Notes under the pieces: model-generated | Databases searched by the model: none | What the model saw: only the letters and a program-made list of their open reading frames with translations | Told to the model about the DNA's origin: nothing | Part shown: positions 34,816 to 44,418 of the stretch, in pieces | Layout: each line of letters starts with the position of its first letter | Numbering within the stretch: the stretch's first letter is position 1 | Assembly: GCA_031388245.1 (NCBI GenBank) | Contig: JANNED010000174.1 | Coordinates: 13,646 to 77,645, forward strand | Reading direction: 5' to 3' | DNA from: JANMDU01 sp031388245 | Lineage (GTDB): Bacteria; Pseudomonadota; Gammaproteobacteria; Burkholderiales; Burkholderiaceae_C | Length of the DNA: 64,000 nucleotides | Position numbers and translations under genes: made by a program

Positions 34816-35640
34816 ATGACGACTTCTATCCTTTCCGGCTCAGTGGGTTTTATCGGTGGCGGCAACATGGCCAGCGCCATCATTGGCGGCTTGCTGCGCC
34901 AAGGTATGGCGGCCCATCAATTCATCGTGGTCGAGCCCGATGCCCCCCAGCGCGATAAGCTGTTGGCCGAACTGGGTATTGCAGCCATCGCACAGCCGGA
35001 TGCTGCGCTGGCCAGCGCAGATCAGGTGGTCTGGGCTGTCAAGCCGCAAAGCTTTCGCGAGGCGGCTCAGCAGGTGGCTGGGCATACGGCACAAGCCCTG
35101 CATCTGAGCGTCATGGCCGGCATCACATCTGGCAGCATGGCGCAGCTATTGCGCACCGAGCGGATCGTACGCGCCATGCCCAACACGCCCGCCTTGATTG
35201 GCCAAGGCATTGCTGGCTTGTATGCACGTGAGGCGGTCAGCAATGATGAAAGGTTGCGCATCGAAGCCTTGCTGGAGAGCACGGGCGAGCACCTGTGGGT
35301 GACGCAAGAGTCGCATTTAGATGCCGTCACCGCGCTCTCAGGCTCTGGCCCGGCCTATGTGTTTTTCTTCATCGAAGCCATGATGCGCGCTGGGCAAAAA
35401 ATGGGCTTGAGTGAGCAGCAGGCTCGCCAACTGGCACAGAGCACCTTCGCTGGTGCTGCCGAGTTATCGCGCCAATCCAGCGAATCACCCGAGCTGCTGC
35501 GCCAACGCGTTACCTCCAAAGGCGGCACCACTTATGCCGCGATAACGGCCATGCAAGACCGCCAAATTGGTGAGCATTTTGAGCAAGCCCTGCATGCGGC
35601 GCACCAGCGCGCTGCGCAATTGGGCGCAGAGTTTGGTTAG
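34816..35640 (+). CDS. proC: pyrroline-5-carboxylate reductase
   Basis: This is a 274-residue enzyme for the last step of proline synthesis. The NAD(P) motif is GFIGGGNMASAIIGGLL. The signature near the C-terminus is ALSGSGPAYVFFFIEAM, followed by TSKGGTTYAAI. I use ATG 34816, the standard family start; an open frame extends 270 bases upstream but runs over glpK in antisense. Diverges from glpK with 93 bases between starts. Confidence 0.95.
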   Translation: MTTSILSGSVGFIGGGNMASAIIGGLLRQGMAAHQFIVVEPDAPQRDKLLAELGIAAIAQPDAALASADQVVWAVKPQSFREAAQQVAGHTAQALHLSVMAGITSGSMAQLLRTERIVRAMPNTPALIGQGIAGLYAREAVSNDERLRIEALLESTGEHLWVTQESHLDAVTALSGSGPAYVFFFIEAMMRAGQKMGLSEQQARQLAQSTFAGAAELSRQSSESPELLRQRVTSKGGTTYAAITAMQDRQIGEHFEQALHAAHQRAAQLGAEFG

Positions 35641-35656
35641 TACACGCCGCTCATTC

Positions 35657-35697
35657 ACTATTATTTAAATAGCATACTGCGTATATTCCATGCCGGC
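35657..35697 (+). repeat. 41-nt hairpin/GCCGGC repeat, copy 8
   Basis: The hairpin 35657-35673 has arms CTATT and AATAG; a second small dyad ATAC/GTAT follows in the tail. GCCGGC is at 35692-35697. It fills part of the 121-base gap between proC and the next gene. Confidence 0.9.
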
Positions 35698-35761
35698 GAG
35701 TACGTGTTTTTGCCATTAATTTCAGCGTAAAACAGCGCCAAACTCGATAAAATCTTGCTCC

Positions 35762-36223
35762 ATGAATTTCAAAAGTATCTTGCTATGGATCATGGGCGCG
35801 ACACTGGTTGCCGTGAGTTATCAAAAATACGGCTGGCAGGGCGTGGCCGTGGTGATAGGCGGCGTGGTGATGTGGGGTTTGCTGCATTTCACCCGCATGA
35901 TGACGGTGCTCAAACGCGCCTCCAACACGCCCATAGGGCATGTGGGCAGCGCGGTGATGCTCAATGCGAAGCTCAAAAAAGACGTGAATTTGCTGCATGT
36001 GATGGCGCTCACACGCAGCCTTGGTTTGCTGCAAACCGACAAAGATGTGCAGCCCGAAATTTACCGCTGGACGGACGCTGGACTCTCGCACGTGACCTGC
36101 ACGTTCAACCATGGCAAACTGCAATCTTGGGAGTTGGTTCGCCCCCCGGTTCAAAAGGATGTGCCTGCTGATGCCCCTGCCGCGAGCGCAGAATCCGCCG
36201 AGCCTGCTGCGCCAGCCCAGTAA
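35762..36223 (+). CDS. small membrane protein of unknown function
   Basis: I do not recognise this 153-residue protein. Two hydrophobic helices (about residues 5-18 and 25-42) are followed by a soluble domain with PEIYRWTDAGLSHVTCTFNHG and a disordered Ala/Pro/Glu tail from residue 128. The topology suggests a small inner membrane protein with a cytoplasmic domain. It lies 41 bases upstream of ilvE in the same direction and may share its transcript. Confidence 0.72.
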   Translation: MNFKSILLWIMGATLVAVSYQKYGWQGVAVVIGGVVMWGLLHFTRMMTVLKRASNTPIGHVGSAVMLNAKLKKDVNLLHVMALTRSLGLLQTDKDVQPEIYRWTDAGLSHVTCTFNHGKLQSWELVRPPVQKDVPADAPAASAESAEPAAPAQ

Positions 36224-36264
36224 AATCATCATTGTCTTGAATTCATTTCCGAGGAATCTCTCCC

Positions 36265-37215
36265 ATGGCACCAATCGCTCCCAGCATGTCCGATCGCGAC
36301 GGCAAAATTTGGATGGACGGCCAAATGGTCGAATGGCGCGATGCCAAGATCCATGTGCTCTCCCACACCCTGCACTACGGCTGTGGCGCGTTTGAAGGCG
36401 TGCGTGCCTACAACACGATCCATGGCACAGCGATTTTCCGGCTGCAAGAGCACACCGAGCGCCTGTTCAACAGCGCCAAAATTCTGCGTATGGCGATTCC
36501 CTTCACCAAAAGCGAAGTCAGTGCCGCGCAATGCGAAGTCGTGCGCGCCAACAAGCTGGAGAGCTGCTATCTGCGCCCGCTGACCTGGATTGGCGACAAG
36601 AAACTCGGCGTCTCCCCACGCGGAAACACGATTCATTTGATGGTGGCTGCATGGGCTTGGGGCGCGTATCTGGGCGAAGAAGGTTTGAAGCGCGGCATCC
36701 GCGTCAAAACCAGCAGCTACACGCGCCACCACGTCAACATCACCATGACGCAGGCCAAGGCCGTGAGCAACTACACCAATTCGATCCTGGCCAACATGGA
36801 AGCCACTGACGAAGGCTACGATGAAGCCTTGCTGCTGGACAGCTCCGGCTTCGTGAGCGAAGGCGCGGGCGAGAACATTTTCGTCATCAAAGGCGGCGTG
36901 ATCTACACGCCCGATCTGTCTGCTGGTGCATTGAACGGCATCACACGCAATACCGTCTTCCATATTGCCAAAGATTTAGGGCTGGAGATCGTGCAAAAGC
37001 GCATCACCCGCGACGAAGTCTATATCTGCGATGAGGCTTTCTTCACTGGCACAGCAGCCGAAGTGACGCCGATTCGTGAGCTTGATCGCATCCCATTGGG
37101 TGAAGGTGAATACGCCGGCACGAGAGGCCCTATCACCGAAAAAATCCAAAACGCGTTCTTCGATATCGTCAATGGCCGCAACCCGAAATACGCGCATTGG
37201 CTCACCAAGGTTTGA
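36265..37215 (+). CDS. ilvE: branched-chain amino acid aminotransferase
   Basis: This 316-residue PLP enzyme of fold type IV interconverts Leu, Ile and Val with their keto acids. It shows IWMDGQMVEWRDAKIHVLSH at the front, the likely PLP Lys in TQAKAVSNYTNS, and the class-IV signature region EGAGENIFVIKGGVIYTP, then GALNGITRNTV. GAGGA precedes the start by nine bases. A CHCC zinc finger gene follows after ten bases. Confidence 0.95.
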   Translation: MAPIAPSMSDRDGKIWMDGQMVEWRDAKIHVLSHTLHYGCGAFEGVRAYNTIHGTAIFRLQEHTERLFNSAKILRMAIPFTKSEVSAAQCEVVRANKLESCYLRPLTWIGDKKLGVSPRGNTIHLMVAAWAWGAYLGEEGLKRGIRVKTSSYTRHHVNITMTQAKAVSNYTNSILANMEATDEGYDEALLLDSSGFVSEGAGENIFVIKGGVIYTPDLSAGALNGITRNTVFHIAKDLGLEIVQKRITRDEVYICDEAFFTGTAAEVTPIRELDRIPLGEGEYAGTRGPITEKIQNAFFDIVNGRNPKYAHWLTKV

Positions 37216-37225
37216 AGGCAGCCTG

Positions 37226-37426
37226 ATGAACAAACCGATTGAACTGACCGCCAAAGATTTGAACCCGCAAGGCGGCATCTTTTGCCCAAGCAAGCAAGCC
37301 GGCATGGCGCTATGGAGCGGCCATCCACGCGTCTTCCTCGATATCGCCAAAACCGGCCAAGCCAAATGCCCGTATTGCGGCACGCAGTATCAGCTCAAGG
37401 CCGGTGAGCAATTTCACAGCCACTGA
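37226..37426 (+). CDS. CHCC zinc-finger domain protein
   Basis: This is a 66-residue protein with the zf-CHCC pattern: a Cys in GIFCPS, a His in SGHPRVFL, and a CPYC pair in KCPYCGTQYQL. The family resembles the zinc-binding part of mitochondrial NDUFS6, but the bacterial role is unclear. It is commonly found right after ilvE in betaproteobacteria, from memory. The ATG overlaps no other gene and lies ten bases after the ilvE stop. Confidence 0.87.
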   Translation: MNKPIELTAKDLNPQGGIFCPSKQAGMALWSGHPRVFLDIAKTGQAKCPYCGTQYQLKAGEQFHSH

Positions 37427-37451
37427 AAACCAAAACCACGGGGCAAGCGCC

Positions 37452-38231
37452 ATGAGCACGCTGACGGTGGCTGTTTTGACTCTTAACGAGGCAAAAAAAA
37501 TCTCCGCATGCTTGGCCAGTGTGAGTTTTGCAGATGAAATCATTGTCATTGACAGTGGCAGCACCGATCAAACCGTCGCGCTGGCCAAGGCAGCGAGCGC
37601 TCAAGTGCAGGTGCATGTCTATGCAGATTGGCAAGGTTTTGCGGTGCAGCGCAATCGGCAACTGGCCCACAGCAGTTGCGAATATATTCTTTTTCTTGAT
37701 GCAGATGAGTTGGTCACTGAAGGCTTGGCCAAGGAAATTCAGCAGGCCGTGCGCAGTCAAAGCCCCTGCGTTTGGATGACCACTTGGGATCAGGTGGCGT
37801 TTGGCAAACCACTCTCACGCATGCGAAGCAGCGGCTCATTGCCAAGGCTGTATCGGCGCGAATGGATCACCCATTTCGAGGGAGTGGTTCATGAGCACGC
37901 CGTGCTGAACGTCGATGGCTTAGAGCACAAGAAATTTGTGCATCGCCTGCCTCACTATTCCCGAGAATCCATTTACGACAGCATCCTTAAGTTGGCACAA
38001 TACAGTCGATTAGGCGCGGCAAAAAGAGCAGCCCGTGGCCAGCGCGGCGGTGTACTTCGGGGGCTCGCTTCTGGGCTCAGCAATTTTGTGCGATTCTATT
38101 TCTTTCAGCGTGGATTCATGTGCGGTGCTGAAGGCTTTTTGCATTGCCTGTTCGTCAGCCTAGAATGTTTTTTCCGCTATGCCGCGATTCGCTACGACGA
38201 TCTTTCAGACCGCGCCCCAGTTAAACGCTAA
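37452..38231 (+). CDS. glycosyltransferase family 2, LPS core type (WaaE/KdtX-like)
   Basis: This is a 259-residue GT-A enzyme. The nucleotide-sugar site is EIIVIDSGSTDQTV, the metal-binding acidic motif is FLDADE, and a YRREWITHFEGVVHEH segment resembles WaaE-type LPS core glucosyltransferases. ATG 37452 is preferred; a GTG at 37404 would overlap the zinc finger gene. It converges with galU after nine bases, so the pair may share control of LPS precursor use. Confidence 0.87.
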   Translation: MSTLTVAVLTLNEAKKISACLASVSFADEIIVIDSGSTDQTVALAKAASAQVQVHVYADWQGFAVQRNRQLAHSSCEYILFLDADELVTEGLAKEIQQAVRSQSPCVWMTTWDQVAFGKPLSRMRSSGSLPRLYRREWITHFEGVVHEHAVLNVDGLEHKKFVHRLPHYSRESIYDSILKLAQYSRLGAAKRAARGQRGGVLRGLASGLSNFVRFYFFQRGFMCGAEGFLHCLFVSLECFFRYAAIRYDDLSDRAPVKR

Positions 38232-38240
38232 CGCATCGCA

Positions 38241-39128
38241 TCAGCTGCTTTGCTGACTGCTCAACCAACGGGAAAACTCTTCCCCCACCTCGGGATGCGT
38301 TCGCGCTAAGCTCACGCTGGCCTGGAGAAAGCCCAGCTTGCTTCCACAATCGAAGCGCTGCCCCTCATAACGAAGCGCATGCACCGGCTCTCGTTGCAAT
38401 AGCTGAGAAATAGCATCGGTGAGCTGTAATTCTTTGCCAACAATGCGCTGTGCGGACATCTCTGCAAGCAGCGGAAAAATGGCGGGGGTTAAGACATAGC
38501 GCCCCGCTACAGCGAGATTCGACAGCGCATCTTCCAAGCGTGGTTTCTCCACAATTTTATTGATCAAGGCCACATTCGCCGACTGAGACACCGTTTGCAC
38601 AATCCCGTACTGATGCACCTGCGACATCGGCACCTCCTGCACAGCCAACACGCTGTGCCCATCCTGTCGGTGCAAATCTGCAAGCTGTCGCGTTACACAA
38701 GGCTTGGCCACCATCAAATCATCGGCCAACAATACCGCGAATGATTCTTGCCCCACCAAGTCGCGTGCGCACAAAATGGCATGCCCTAAGCCTAGCGCTT
38801 TGGGCTGACGCACGTGAAAACATTGCATGTCATCGGGTGTGATGTTGCGTACCGTTTGGAGCAAATGCGATTTGCCCGCAAGGCTCAGCTCATTTTCTAG
38901 CTCATAAGCCAGATCAAAATGATCTTCTACGGCACGCTTGGTGCGCCCGGTCACGAAGATCATTTGCCGAATACCCGCCTCATAAGCTTCTTCAACAGCA
39001 TATTGGATCAAGGGCTTGTCCACGACCGCCAACATTTCTTTCGGTGCTGTTTTCGTGGCTGGCAAAAAGCGCGAGCCAAGCCCAGCAATAGGAAATACAG
39101 CTTTGCGCAGCGAAGTGTTCTGAGTCAC
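38241..39128 (-). CDS. galU: UTP-glucose-1-phosphate uridylyltransferase
   Basis: This is a 295-residue nucleotidyltransferase making UDP-glucose for LPS and other glycans. The start motif is KAVFPIAGLGSRFLPATK, followed by PKEMLAVVDKPLIQYAVEEA and the acidic metal site VLLADDLM. The C-terminus has YEGQRFDCGSKLGFLQA. Length fits GalU. It lies within an LPS gene block and converges with the WaaE-like gene. Confidence 0.95.
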   Translation of the reverse strand: MTQNTSLRKAVFPIAGLGSRFLPATKTAPKEMLAVVDKPLIQYAVEEAYEAGIRQMIFVTGRTKRAVEDHFDLAYELENELSLAGKSHLLQTVRNITPDDMQCFHVRQPKALGLGHAILCARDLVGQESFAVLLADDLMVAKPCVTRQLADLHRQDGHSVLAVQEVPMSQVHQYGIVQTVSQSANVALINKIVEKPRLEDALSNLAVAGRYVLTPAIFPLLAEMSAQRIVGKELQLTDAISQLLQREPVHALRYEGQRFDCGSKLGFLQASVSLARTHPEVGEEFSRWLSSQQSS

Positions 39129-39278
39129 GAATAGGATTCCTCGATGAAGCGTCTAAAATACCATAAAGTCATATCAACACGGCGCAATGTTGTTCGAGTT
39201 TTGGGTTTTGAATGCAAAGAAACACTGCTCGAACGATTCGATGACCAAAGAATATCTAACCACCAGCTCTGTTGATCC

Positions 39279-40541
39279 ATGCCGCCTAGCTTACCCACTG
39301 TGCAGCGTTACTCCGATTTGTCAGCAAAATGGCTGATGGTGAGCGTGTTTGCTGCTTTTCCAATTGCCTTGGGTTTAACCAATCTGCTCATGGCACTCGC
39401 AGTGCTGGCTTGGTTACTTGCTGGCAACTTCGGTGCGCGTTGGCAGACACTCAAGAGCAACCCTGTCGCTTGGTTTTTACTTGCCCTTTACGGTTTGATT
39501 TTGGTGCATGGCTTGTTTAGCCCAGCAGATTGGCAAGACATCTCTCGTCATTTGAATAAATATTGCAAGCTGCTTATTTCAGTGGTTTTTATGTCTTTGC
39601 TCACAGAAACCAAGTGGATCAAGCGCTGCGGCACGGCGTTTGTGGGCGCTATGCTCTTTATCCTCGTGTCAACATATCTTAACGTCTGGTTAGATCTACC
39701 ATGGTCAAGAACACAGCATCAAGGATTAGGGCGTGACCACACCGTTATCGGTGATCACATCACTCAAAACATCATGATGGCTTTTTTTGTGCTCTTATGT
39801 TTAGTTCAGTTTCAATCCAGCAAGCCTGCGCGAACTGGCCTCATATGGCTTGCGTTGGCAGTTGCTTCAAGCGCATCCATCATCGCTTTATCTGCTGGCA
39901 GAACCGGTTTCATCTTGCTCAGTCTTGTGGTTTTGGTGTTTTTTTTATACACCCCTGCGATGCCTTGGAAAGCTGCCTACAAAGTCGCAGGATGTTTAGC
40001 GATTGCAATGGCTTTGCTCGCGGCAATGTACGCCAGTCCGTTGATGAAAGAACGATTTGAAATTGCTTACACAGAGGCAAGAGATTTTCAAGATCAAGCA
40101 GACTCTTCGGTGGGTGTACGTCTTTACATCATGACGCAAAGCATAGAATTGATTGCACATAAACCGGTCTTTGGTTACGGAACAGCCAGTTACCACGCGT
40201 TAATTTGTACTGTGCTACCTGCTCGAACAAATTGCCACGCCTCCCGGCAACACCCAGACAATCAATACGTTATGTTTGGTATTGACCATGGATTGCTGGG
40301 TGTAGGGCTTTTGCTTGGGCTGATGGTGACTGTTTTGGTCAGCGCCACACAACAAACGACAGACCTCAAAATCTTGATGCTTGGGTTTTCTTTGATGTTG
40401 TTTGTGAACAGTTTTTTCAGCAGTTCGCTTTGGACTTCTCGTCAAAATCATTTTTTCTTATTTGTTCTAGCGTTGTTGGCAGCGCAGGCACACTCAAAGC
40501 TGAGTGCAAAAAAAGTATCCAGTGAACCCGCTGTTGCTTGA
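39279..40541 (+). CDS. O-antigen ligase family protein (WaaL-like)
   Basis: This is a 420-residue protein with about 11 membrane helices. A periplasmic loop after residue 290 has GYGTASYHALICTV and then RQHPDNQYVMFGIDHG, equivalent to the conserved His loop of WaaL-family ligases, which join O-antigen to lipid A-core. Base composition is more AT-rich than adjacent housekeeping genes, as often seen for O-antigen genes. The 150-base gap before it is AT-rich with no named element. Confidence 0.85.
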   Translation: MPPSLPTVQRYSDLSAKWLMVSVFAAFPIALGLTNLLMALAVLAWLLAGNFGARWQTLKSNPVAWFLLALYGLILVHGLFSPADWQDISRHLNKYCKLLISVVFMSLLTETKWIKRCGTAFVGAMLFILVSTYLNVWLDLPWSRTQHQGLGRDHTVIGDHITQNIMMAFFVLLCLVQFQSSKPARTGLIWLALAVASSASIIALSAGRTGFILLSLVVLVFFLYTPAMPWKAAYKVAGCLAIAMALLAAMYASPLMKERFEIAYTEARDFQDQADSSVGVRLYIMTQSIELIAHKPVFGYGTASYHALICTVLPARTNCHASRQHPDNQYVMFGIDHGLLGVGLLLGLMVTVLVSATQQTTDLKILMLGFSLMLFVNSFFSSSLWTSRQNHFFLFVLALLAAQAHSKLSAKKVSSEPAVA

Positions 40542-41397
40542 ACATGTCACGGTGATTTTGGTCACCTACAACAGTGCGCATTGCCTTCATGCGCAATCGC
40601 TCAAGCTTGGCAAACAAGTTCATATCCTCCTCGTCGACAATGGCAGCCAAGACGACTTTGCTGCCCAGCGCAGCCAGCATATGCCGCAGGCTCGTTTGAT
40701 CGAGTTGCCCAGAAACATCGGTTTTGGTGCAGCAAACAATCGCGCCTTGAAACTGTGTGCCACGCCATTCGCTTTGCTGCTCAATCCTGATTGCCAAATC
40801 GATCCGGCGGGCATAGAGCGCCTTTTGGCCGTGGCTTTGCAATACCCTGATGCTGCGATTGTTGCACCCCAAATCACTAGGCCAGGTGGAGAACTGGAGG
40901 TCAGTTATCGATGGCCTTCAAAGACATGGGCTTCACAAGGGCCGGCGGCACAAGCGCATTGCTGTGTCGGCTTTGCGACCGGGGCGGCGCTGCTTTTGCG
41001 CTTGGAGGCATTTGAGGATACGGGATTCTTCGACGAGAGTTTCTTTTTGTACTACGAAGACGAAGATTTGTGTTTACGCCAATTTTTAGCCCGGCGAAGC
41101 ATCGTTATCGCGCCGGAAGTGCATGCCGTGCATGCCTCACGCAGCTCAGTAAAAGAAGGTTTTCCATGGCGCTCAGAATACATTCGCGGCTTTCACCATG
41201 CGCAATCCAAGCTCATTTTTCAAGCCAAGCATGGCCATGTGGATAAAGTGCAGGCGCTGCGTTGGCGCGTACTGCTTTTGGCGCTTTTGAGTGTGCCGAT
41301 CCGGCTGTTATGGCCGCAGCCTCGTTATTTGGTTCGTTTGTTCGGTCGAATTGCAGGTCTGGTCCGCTACCGACTTCCATACACGCTTAAGGCATGA
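40504..41397 (+). CDS. glycosyltransferase family 2, rhamnosyltransferase-like
   Basis: This is a 297-residue GT-A enzyme with VTVILVTYNSAHCL at the start, VDNGSQDD, a LNPDCQI acidic site, and FFLYYEDEDLCLRQFLARRS, a segment characteristic of rhamnosyltransferase-like members. The GTG start at 40504 overlaps the ligase gene by 38 bases; no ATG start fits better. It ends in an ATGA overlap with the AmpG-like gene, so these three genes form one transcript. Confidence 0.85.
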   Translation: MQKKYPVNPLLLEHVTVILVTYNSAHCLHAQSLKLGKQVHILLVDNGSQDDFAAQRSQHMPQARLIELPRNIGFGAANNRALKLCATPFALLLNPDCQIDPAGIERLLAVALQYPDAAIVAPQITRPGGELEVSYRWPSKTWASQGPAAQAHCCVGFATGAALLLRLEAFEDTGFFDESFFLYYEDEDLCLRQFLARRSIVIAPEVHAVHASRSSVKEGFPWRSEYIRGFHHAQSKLIFQAKHGHVDKVQALRWRVLLLALLSVPIRLLWPQPRYLVRLFGRIAGLVRYRLPYTLKA

Positions 41398-42740
41398 TGC
41401 TGGCTATGTCGAACGAACTTCATTCACCCCAAAACCAGCGCATCGGCTGGTTGCAAGCGCTCAACGTTTATCTCGAAACCCCCACACTGCGGATGCTTGC
41501 TTTAGGTTTTTCTGCCGGGCTGCCTTTGCTTCTTGTGCTTGGCACGCTCAGCTTTCGCTTGCGAGAGGCTGGCGTTGATCGAGCCACCATTGGGTTTTTA
41601 ACCTGGGTGGGGCTGGCGTATGGCTTCAAGTGGTGTTGGGCGCCGCTGGTTGATCGCTTGTCCATTCCCTTGCTCACGCGCTGGCTCGGCCGGCGCAGGT
41701 CTTGGTTGTTGCTATCGCAGTTGGTCATCATGGTTGGGCTGGTAGGCATGGCGGTATCAGATCCCAAACTGGCGTTGATGCCCGTCGTTTGGAGTGCGCT
41801 GATCGTGGCCTTTGGCTCGGCGACGCAGGATATTGCACTGGACGCTTACCGTATTGAATCGGCTGACACGGATCGCCAAGCAGCTCTGGCGGCCGCTTAT
41901 CAAACCGGCTATCGCCTCGCCATGATTTGGGCCGGCGCGGGTGTCCTCTGGATCGCGGCGCGCGCTGAAATTGCGACTGCGGCCAACTACGACCCCAGTG
42001 CTTGGCGTACCGCTTATTTATGGATGGCCGGCTCGATGCTGGTAGGCGTGATCACGGTGCTGTTCTCGCCAGAGCCCGCAGCGCGCGTGATGACAAAAGC
42101 CAAGAATGCGCAAGATTGGCTGGTCACAACGCTGATCGAGCCCTTTGCAGATTTCTTCAAACGCTACCAATGGCAAGCAGCATTGATCTTGGGCTTGATC
42201 GCGGTCTATCGCATCAGCGATATCGTGATGGGTGTGATGGCCAATCCGTTTTATGTGGACATGGGCTTCACGAAAGACCAAGTTGCTGGCGTGACCAAAG
42301 TGTATGGCGTGATCATGACACTGCTGGGCGCGTTCATTGGCGGCATTTTGTCAATGCGGCTTGGCGTGATGCGGGTGCTGATGCTGGGCGCCGTGCTCAG
42401 TGCGGTGAGCAATTTGTTGTTTGCTTGGCTTGGTGGCCAAGGCCCAAATGTGAATGCGCTGATTTGGGTGATCTCTGCCGACAATTTATCCAGCGGTATT
42501 GCTTCTGCTGCGTTCATTGCTTACCTCTCTAGCTTGACCAACATCCAGTATTCGGCCACGCAATATGCGCTGTTTAGCTCGCTGATGTTGCTGCTGCCCA
42601 AATTTCTCGCAGGCTTTTCAGGACAAGTCGTCAACAGCATCGGCTACGCTGCATTTTTTACAGGCACCGCCTTGCTGGGTTTGCCAGTGATTGTGCTGGT
42701 GGCGCTGGCCAGCCGCTACACCTCTGTCAAGACACCCTGA
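41394..42740 (+). CDS. ampG: AmpG family muropeptide MFS transporter
   Basis: This is a 448-residue permease with about 12 to 14 membrane helices. It carries the AmpG-like segments LGFSAGLPLLLVLGTLSFRL (20 residues) and GFKWCWAPLVDRL, plus FGSATQDIALDAYRIE. AmpG imports anhydro-muropeptides for cell wall recycling. The start may be ATG 41394 or 41409. It is translationally coupled to the glycosyltransferase gene upstream, and converges with the next gene. Confidence 0.9.
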   Translation: MMLAMSNELHSPQNQRIGWLQALNVYLETPTLRMLALGFSAGLPLLLVLGTLSFRLREAGVDRATIGFLTWVGLAYGFKWCWAPLVDRLSIPLLTRWLGRRRSWLLLSQLVIMVGLVGMAVSDPKLALMPVVWSALIVAFGSATQDIALDAYRIESADTDRQAALAAAYQTGYRLAMIWAGAGVLWIAARAEIATAANYDPSAWRTAYLWMAGSMLVGVITVLFSPEPAARVMTKAKNAQDWLVTTLIEPFADFFKRYQWQAALILGLIAVYRISDIVMGVMANPFYVDMGFTKDQVAGVTKVYGVIMTLLGAFIGGILSMRLGVMRVLMLGAVLSAVSNLLFAWLGGQGPNVNALIWVISADNLSSGIASAAFIAYLSSLTNIQYSATQYALFSSLMLLLPKFLAGFSGQVVNSIGYAAFFTGTALLGLPVIVLVALASRYTSVKTP

Positions 42741-42747
42741 GCGTGGC

Positions 42748-44403
42748 TCATAGAGCTTTCGCTGTCAGCGCAAAACCAGAGGCGCGCGCGCGCGGCCAAT
42801 ACATGCGAAACACATTGTGTGTTTCATCAATATTTGCGCTCAACAAGCTGCCCTCCCCAATTTGCGGGACCAAATTGGCTAGCAAGCGCACCTCGTTGTC
42901 GTTCACACGGCGCACGATGTGATGCGCGGTGATCTGGCCGGGATGATGGAGCCCCGCCGCTTGCACGATTTCAGTGAGTGCATGCAAAGTTTGCGCATGA
43001 AAATGCTGCACCCGCTCGGCCTTGCTGGGCACATGCAGCGCTTTCATGCGATGCGCATCTTGCGTGGTCACGCCTGTGGGGCAATGCCCGGTATGACAGG
43101 CTTGTGCTTGTATGCAGCCTAAAGCAAACATAAAGCCGCGCGCTGAATTACACCAATCTGCGCCCAACGCCATCATGCGCGCAATGTCAAAAGCACTTAC
43201 CACCTTGCCCGCACAACCGATGCGCACGCGATCGCGCAACCCCGCACCCTTGAGCGTGTTGTGAACCAACAGCAAGCCTTCTTGCAATGGCGCACCCACA
43301 TGATCGGTGAATTCCACGGGCGCAGCGCCCGTGCCGCCCTCCGCGCCATCGACCACAATGAAATCGGGCACGATGCCCGTTGCCAACATGGCCTTCACAA
43401 TTGCAAACCATTCCCACGGATGCCCAATGCACAGCTTAAAGCCCACGGGCTTGCCACCGGAGAGCTCGCGCAGCTGAGCGATGAAAGACATCATTTCAAG
43501 CGGCGTTGAAAACGCGCTGTGCGCGGCAGGCGAGACGCAATCGACGCCCAGCGGCACACCACGCGCCGCTGCAATCTCCGCCGTCACCTTGGAGCCCGGC
43601 AGCAGACCGCCATGCCCCGGCTTCGCGCCTTGGCTCAGCTTGAGCTCGATCATCTTAACTTGAGGATCGCGTGCATTGGCTTGAAATTTTTCTGCGTTGA
43701 AGCTGCCGTCATCGTTGCGACAGCCAAAATAGCCTGAGCCGATTTCCCAGATCAAATCCCCGCCATGCTGGCGATGATGCACGCTGATGGAGCCCTCGCC
43801 CGTGTCATGTGCAAAGCCACCGGCTTTTGCACCCTGGTTGAGCGCAAGAATCGCGTTGGCGCTCAGTGCGCCGAAGCTCATGGCCGAGATGTTGTACACG
43901 CTGGCCGAGTAAGGCTGGGTACACGCATTGTGTGCAGAGCCGATCACGGTGCGAAAATCATGGCTTGGCACTTGGGTGGGCGCAACCGAATGATTGATCC
44001 ACTCATAACCGTCGGCACTCACATCAAGCTGCGTGCCAAAGGGTCGCTTGTCACTGTCGCCCTTGGCGCGGGCATAGACCAATGAACGCTGAGCTCGCGA
44101 AAATGGCGCGGCTTCATTGTCGCCTTCCAAGAAATACTGCCGAATCTCCGGGCGGATGTATTCCATCAAAAAGCGCATGTGGCCAATCACAGGATAGTTG
44201 CGCAAAATGGCATGCTTGTCTTGCCGCAAATCTCGAATGCCCAACGCACTCAAACCCATGAACAACAATGTCCAAAGCCAGCCAACACCGAAAATAATCA
44301 CACAAAACAAGCCCAAGAGGCTGAAAAATATGCAGGCAATGAAGGCGCTATAGCGAATCGGTAGCTGCGTTTCGAGTTTTGCTAACATATTGTTTCGATT
44401 CAT
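42748..44403 (-). CDS. FMN-binding glutamate synthase family protein, membrane-anchored
   Basis: This is a 551-residue protein with two N-terminal membrane helices (about residues 18-58), followed by a glutamate synthase central/FMN domain. Motifs are KPGHGGLLPGSKVT, VDGAEGGTGAAPVEF and the 3Fe-4S motif C-X5-C-X4-C in QAQACHTGHCPTGVT. The amidotransferase domain and small subunit are missing, so it is not a full GOGAT. Start ATG 44403 is a choice; ATG 44388 is also possible. Its start lies only 15 bases from the divergent gene at 44419. Confidence 0.87.
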   Translation of the reverse strand: MNRNNMLAKLETQLPIRYSAFIACIFFSLLGLFCVIIFGVGWLWTLLFMGLSALGIRDLRQDKHAILRNYPVIGHMRFLMEYIRPEIRQYFLEGDNEAAPFSRAQRSLVYARAKGDSDKRPFGTQLDVSADGYEWINHSVAPTQVPSHDFRTVIGSAHNACTQPYSASVYNISAMSFGALSANAILALNQGAKAGGFAHDTGEGSISVHHRQHGGDLIWEIGSGYFGCRNDDGSFNAEKFQANARDPQVKMIELKLSQGAKPGHGGLLPGSKVTAEIAAARGVPLGVDCVSPAAHSAFSTPLEMMSFIAQLRELSGGKPVGFKLCIGHPWEWFAIVKAMLATGIVPDFIVVDGAEGGTGAAPVEFTDHVGAPLQEGLLLVHNTLKGAGLRDRVRIGCAGKVVSAFDIARMMALGADWCNSARGFMFALGCIQAQACHTGHCPTGVTTQDAHRMKALHVPSKAERVQHFHAQTLHALTEIVQAAGLHHPGQITAHHIVRRVNDNEVRLLANLVPQIGEGSLLSANIDETHNVFRMYWPRARASGFALTAKAL

Positions 44404-44418
44404 TGAAAAAGGTATTTT

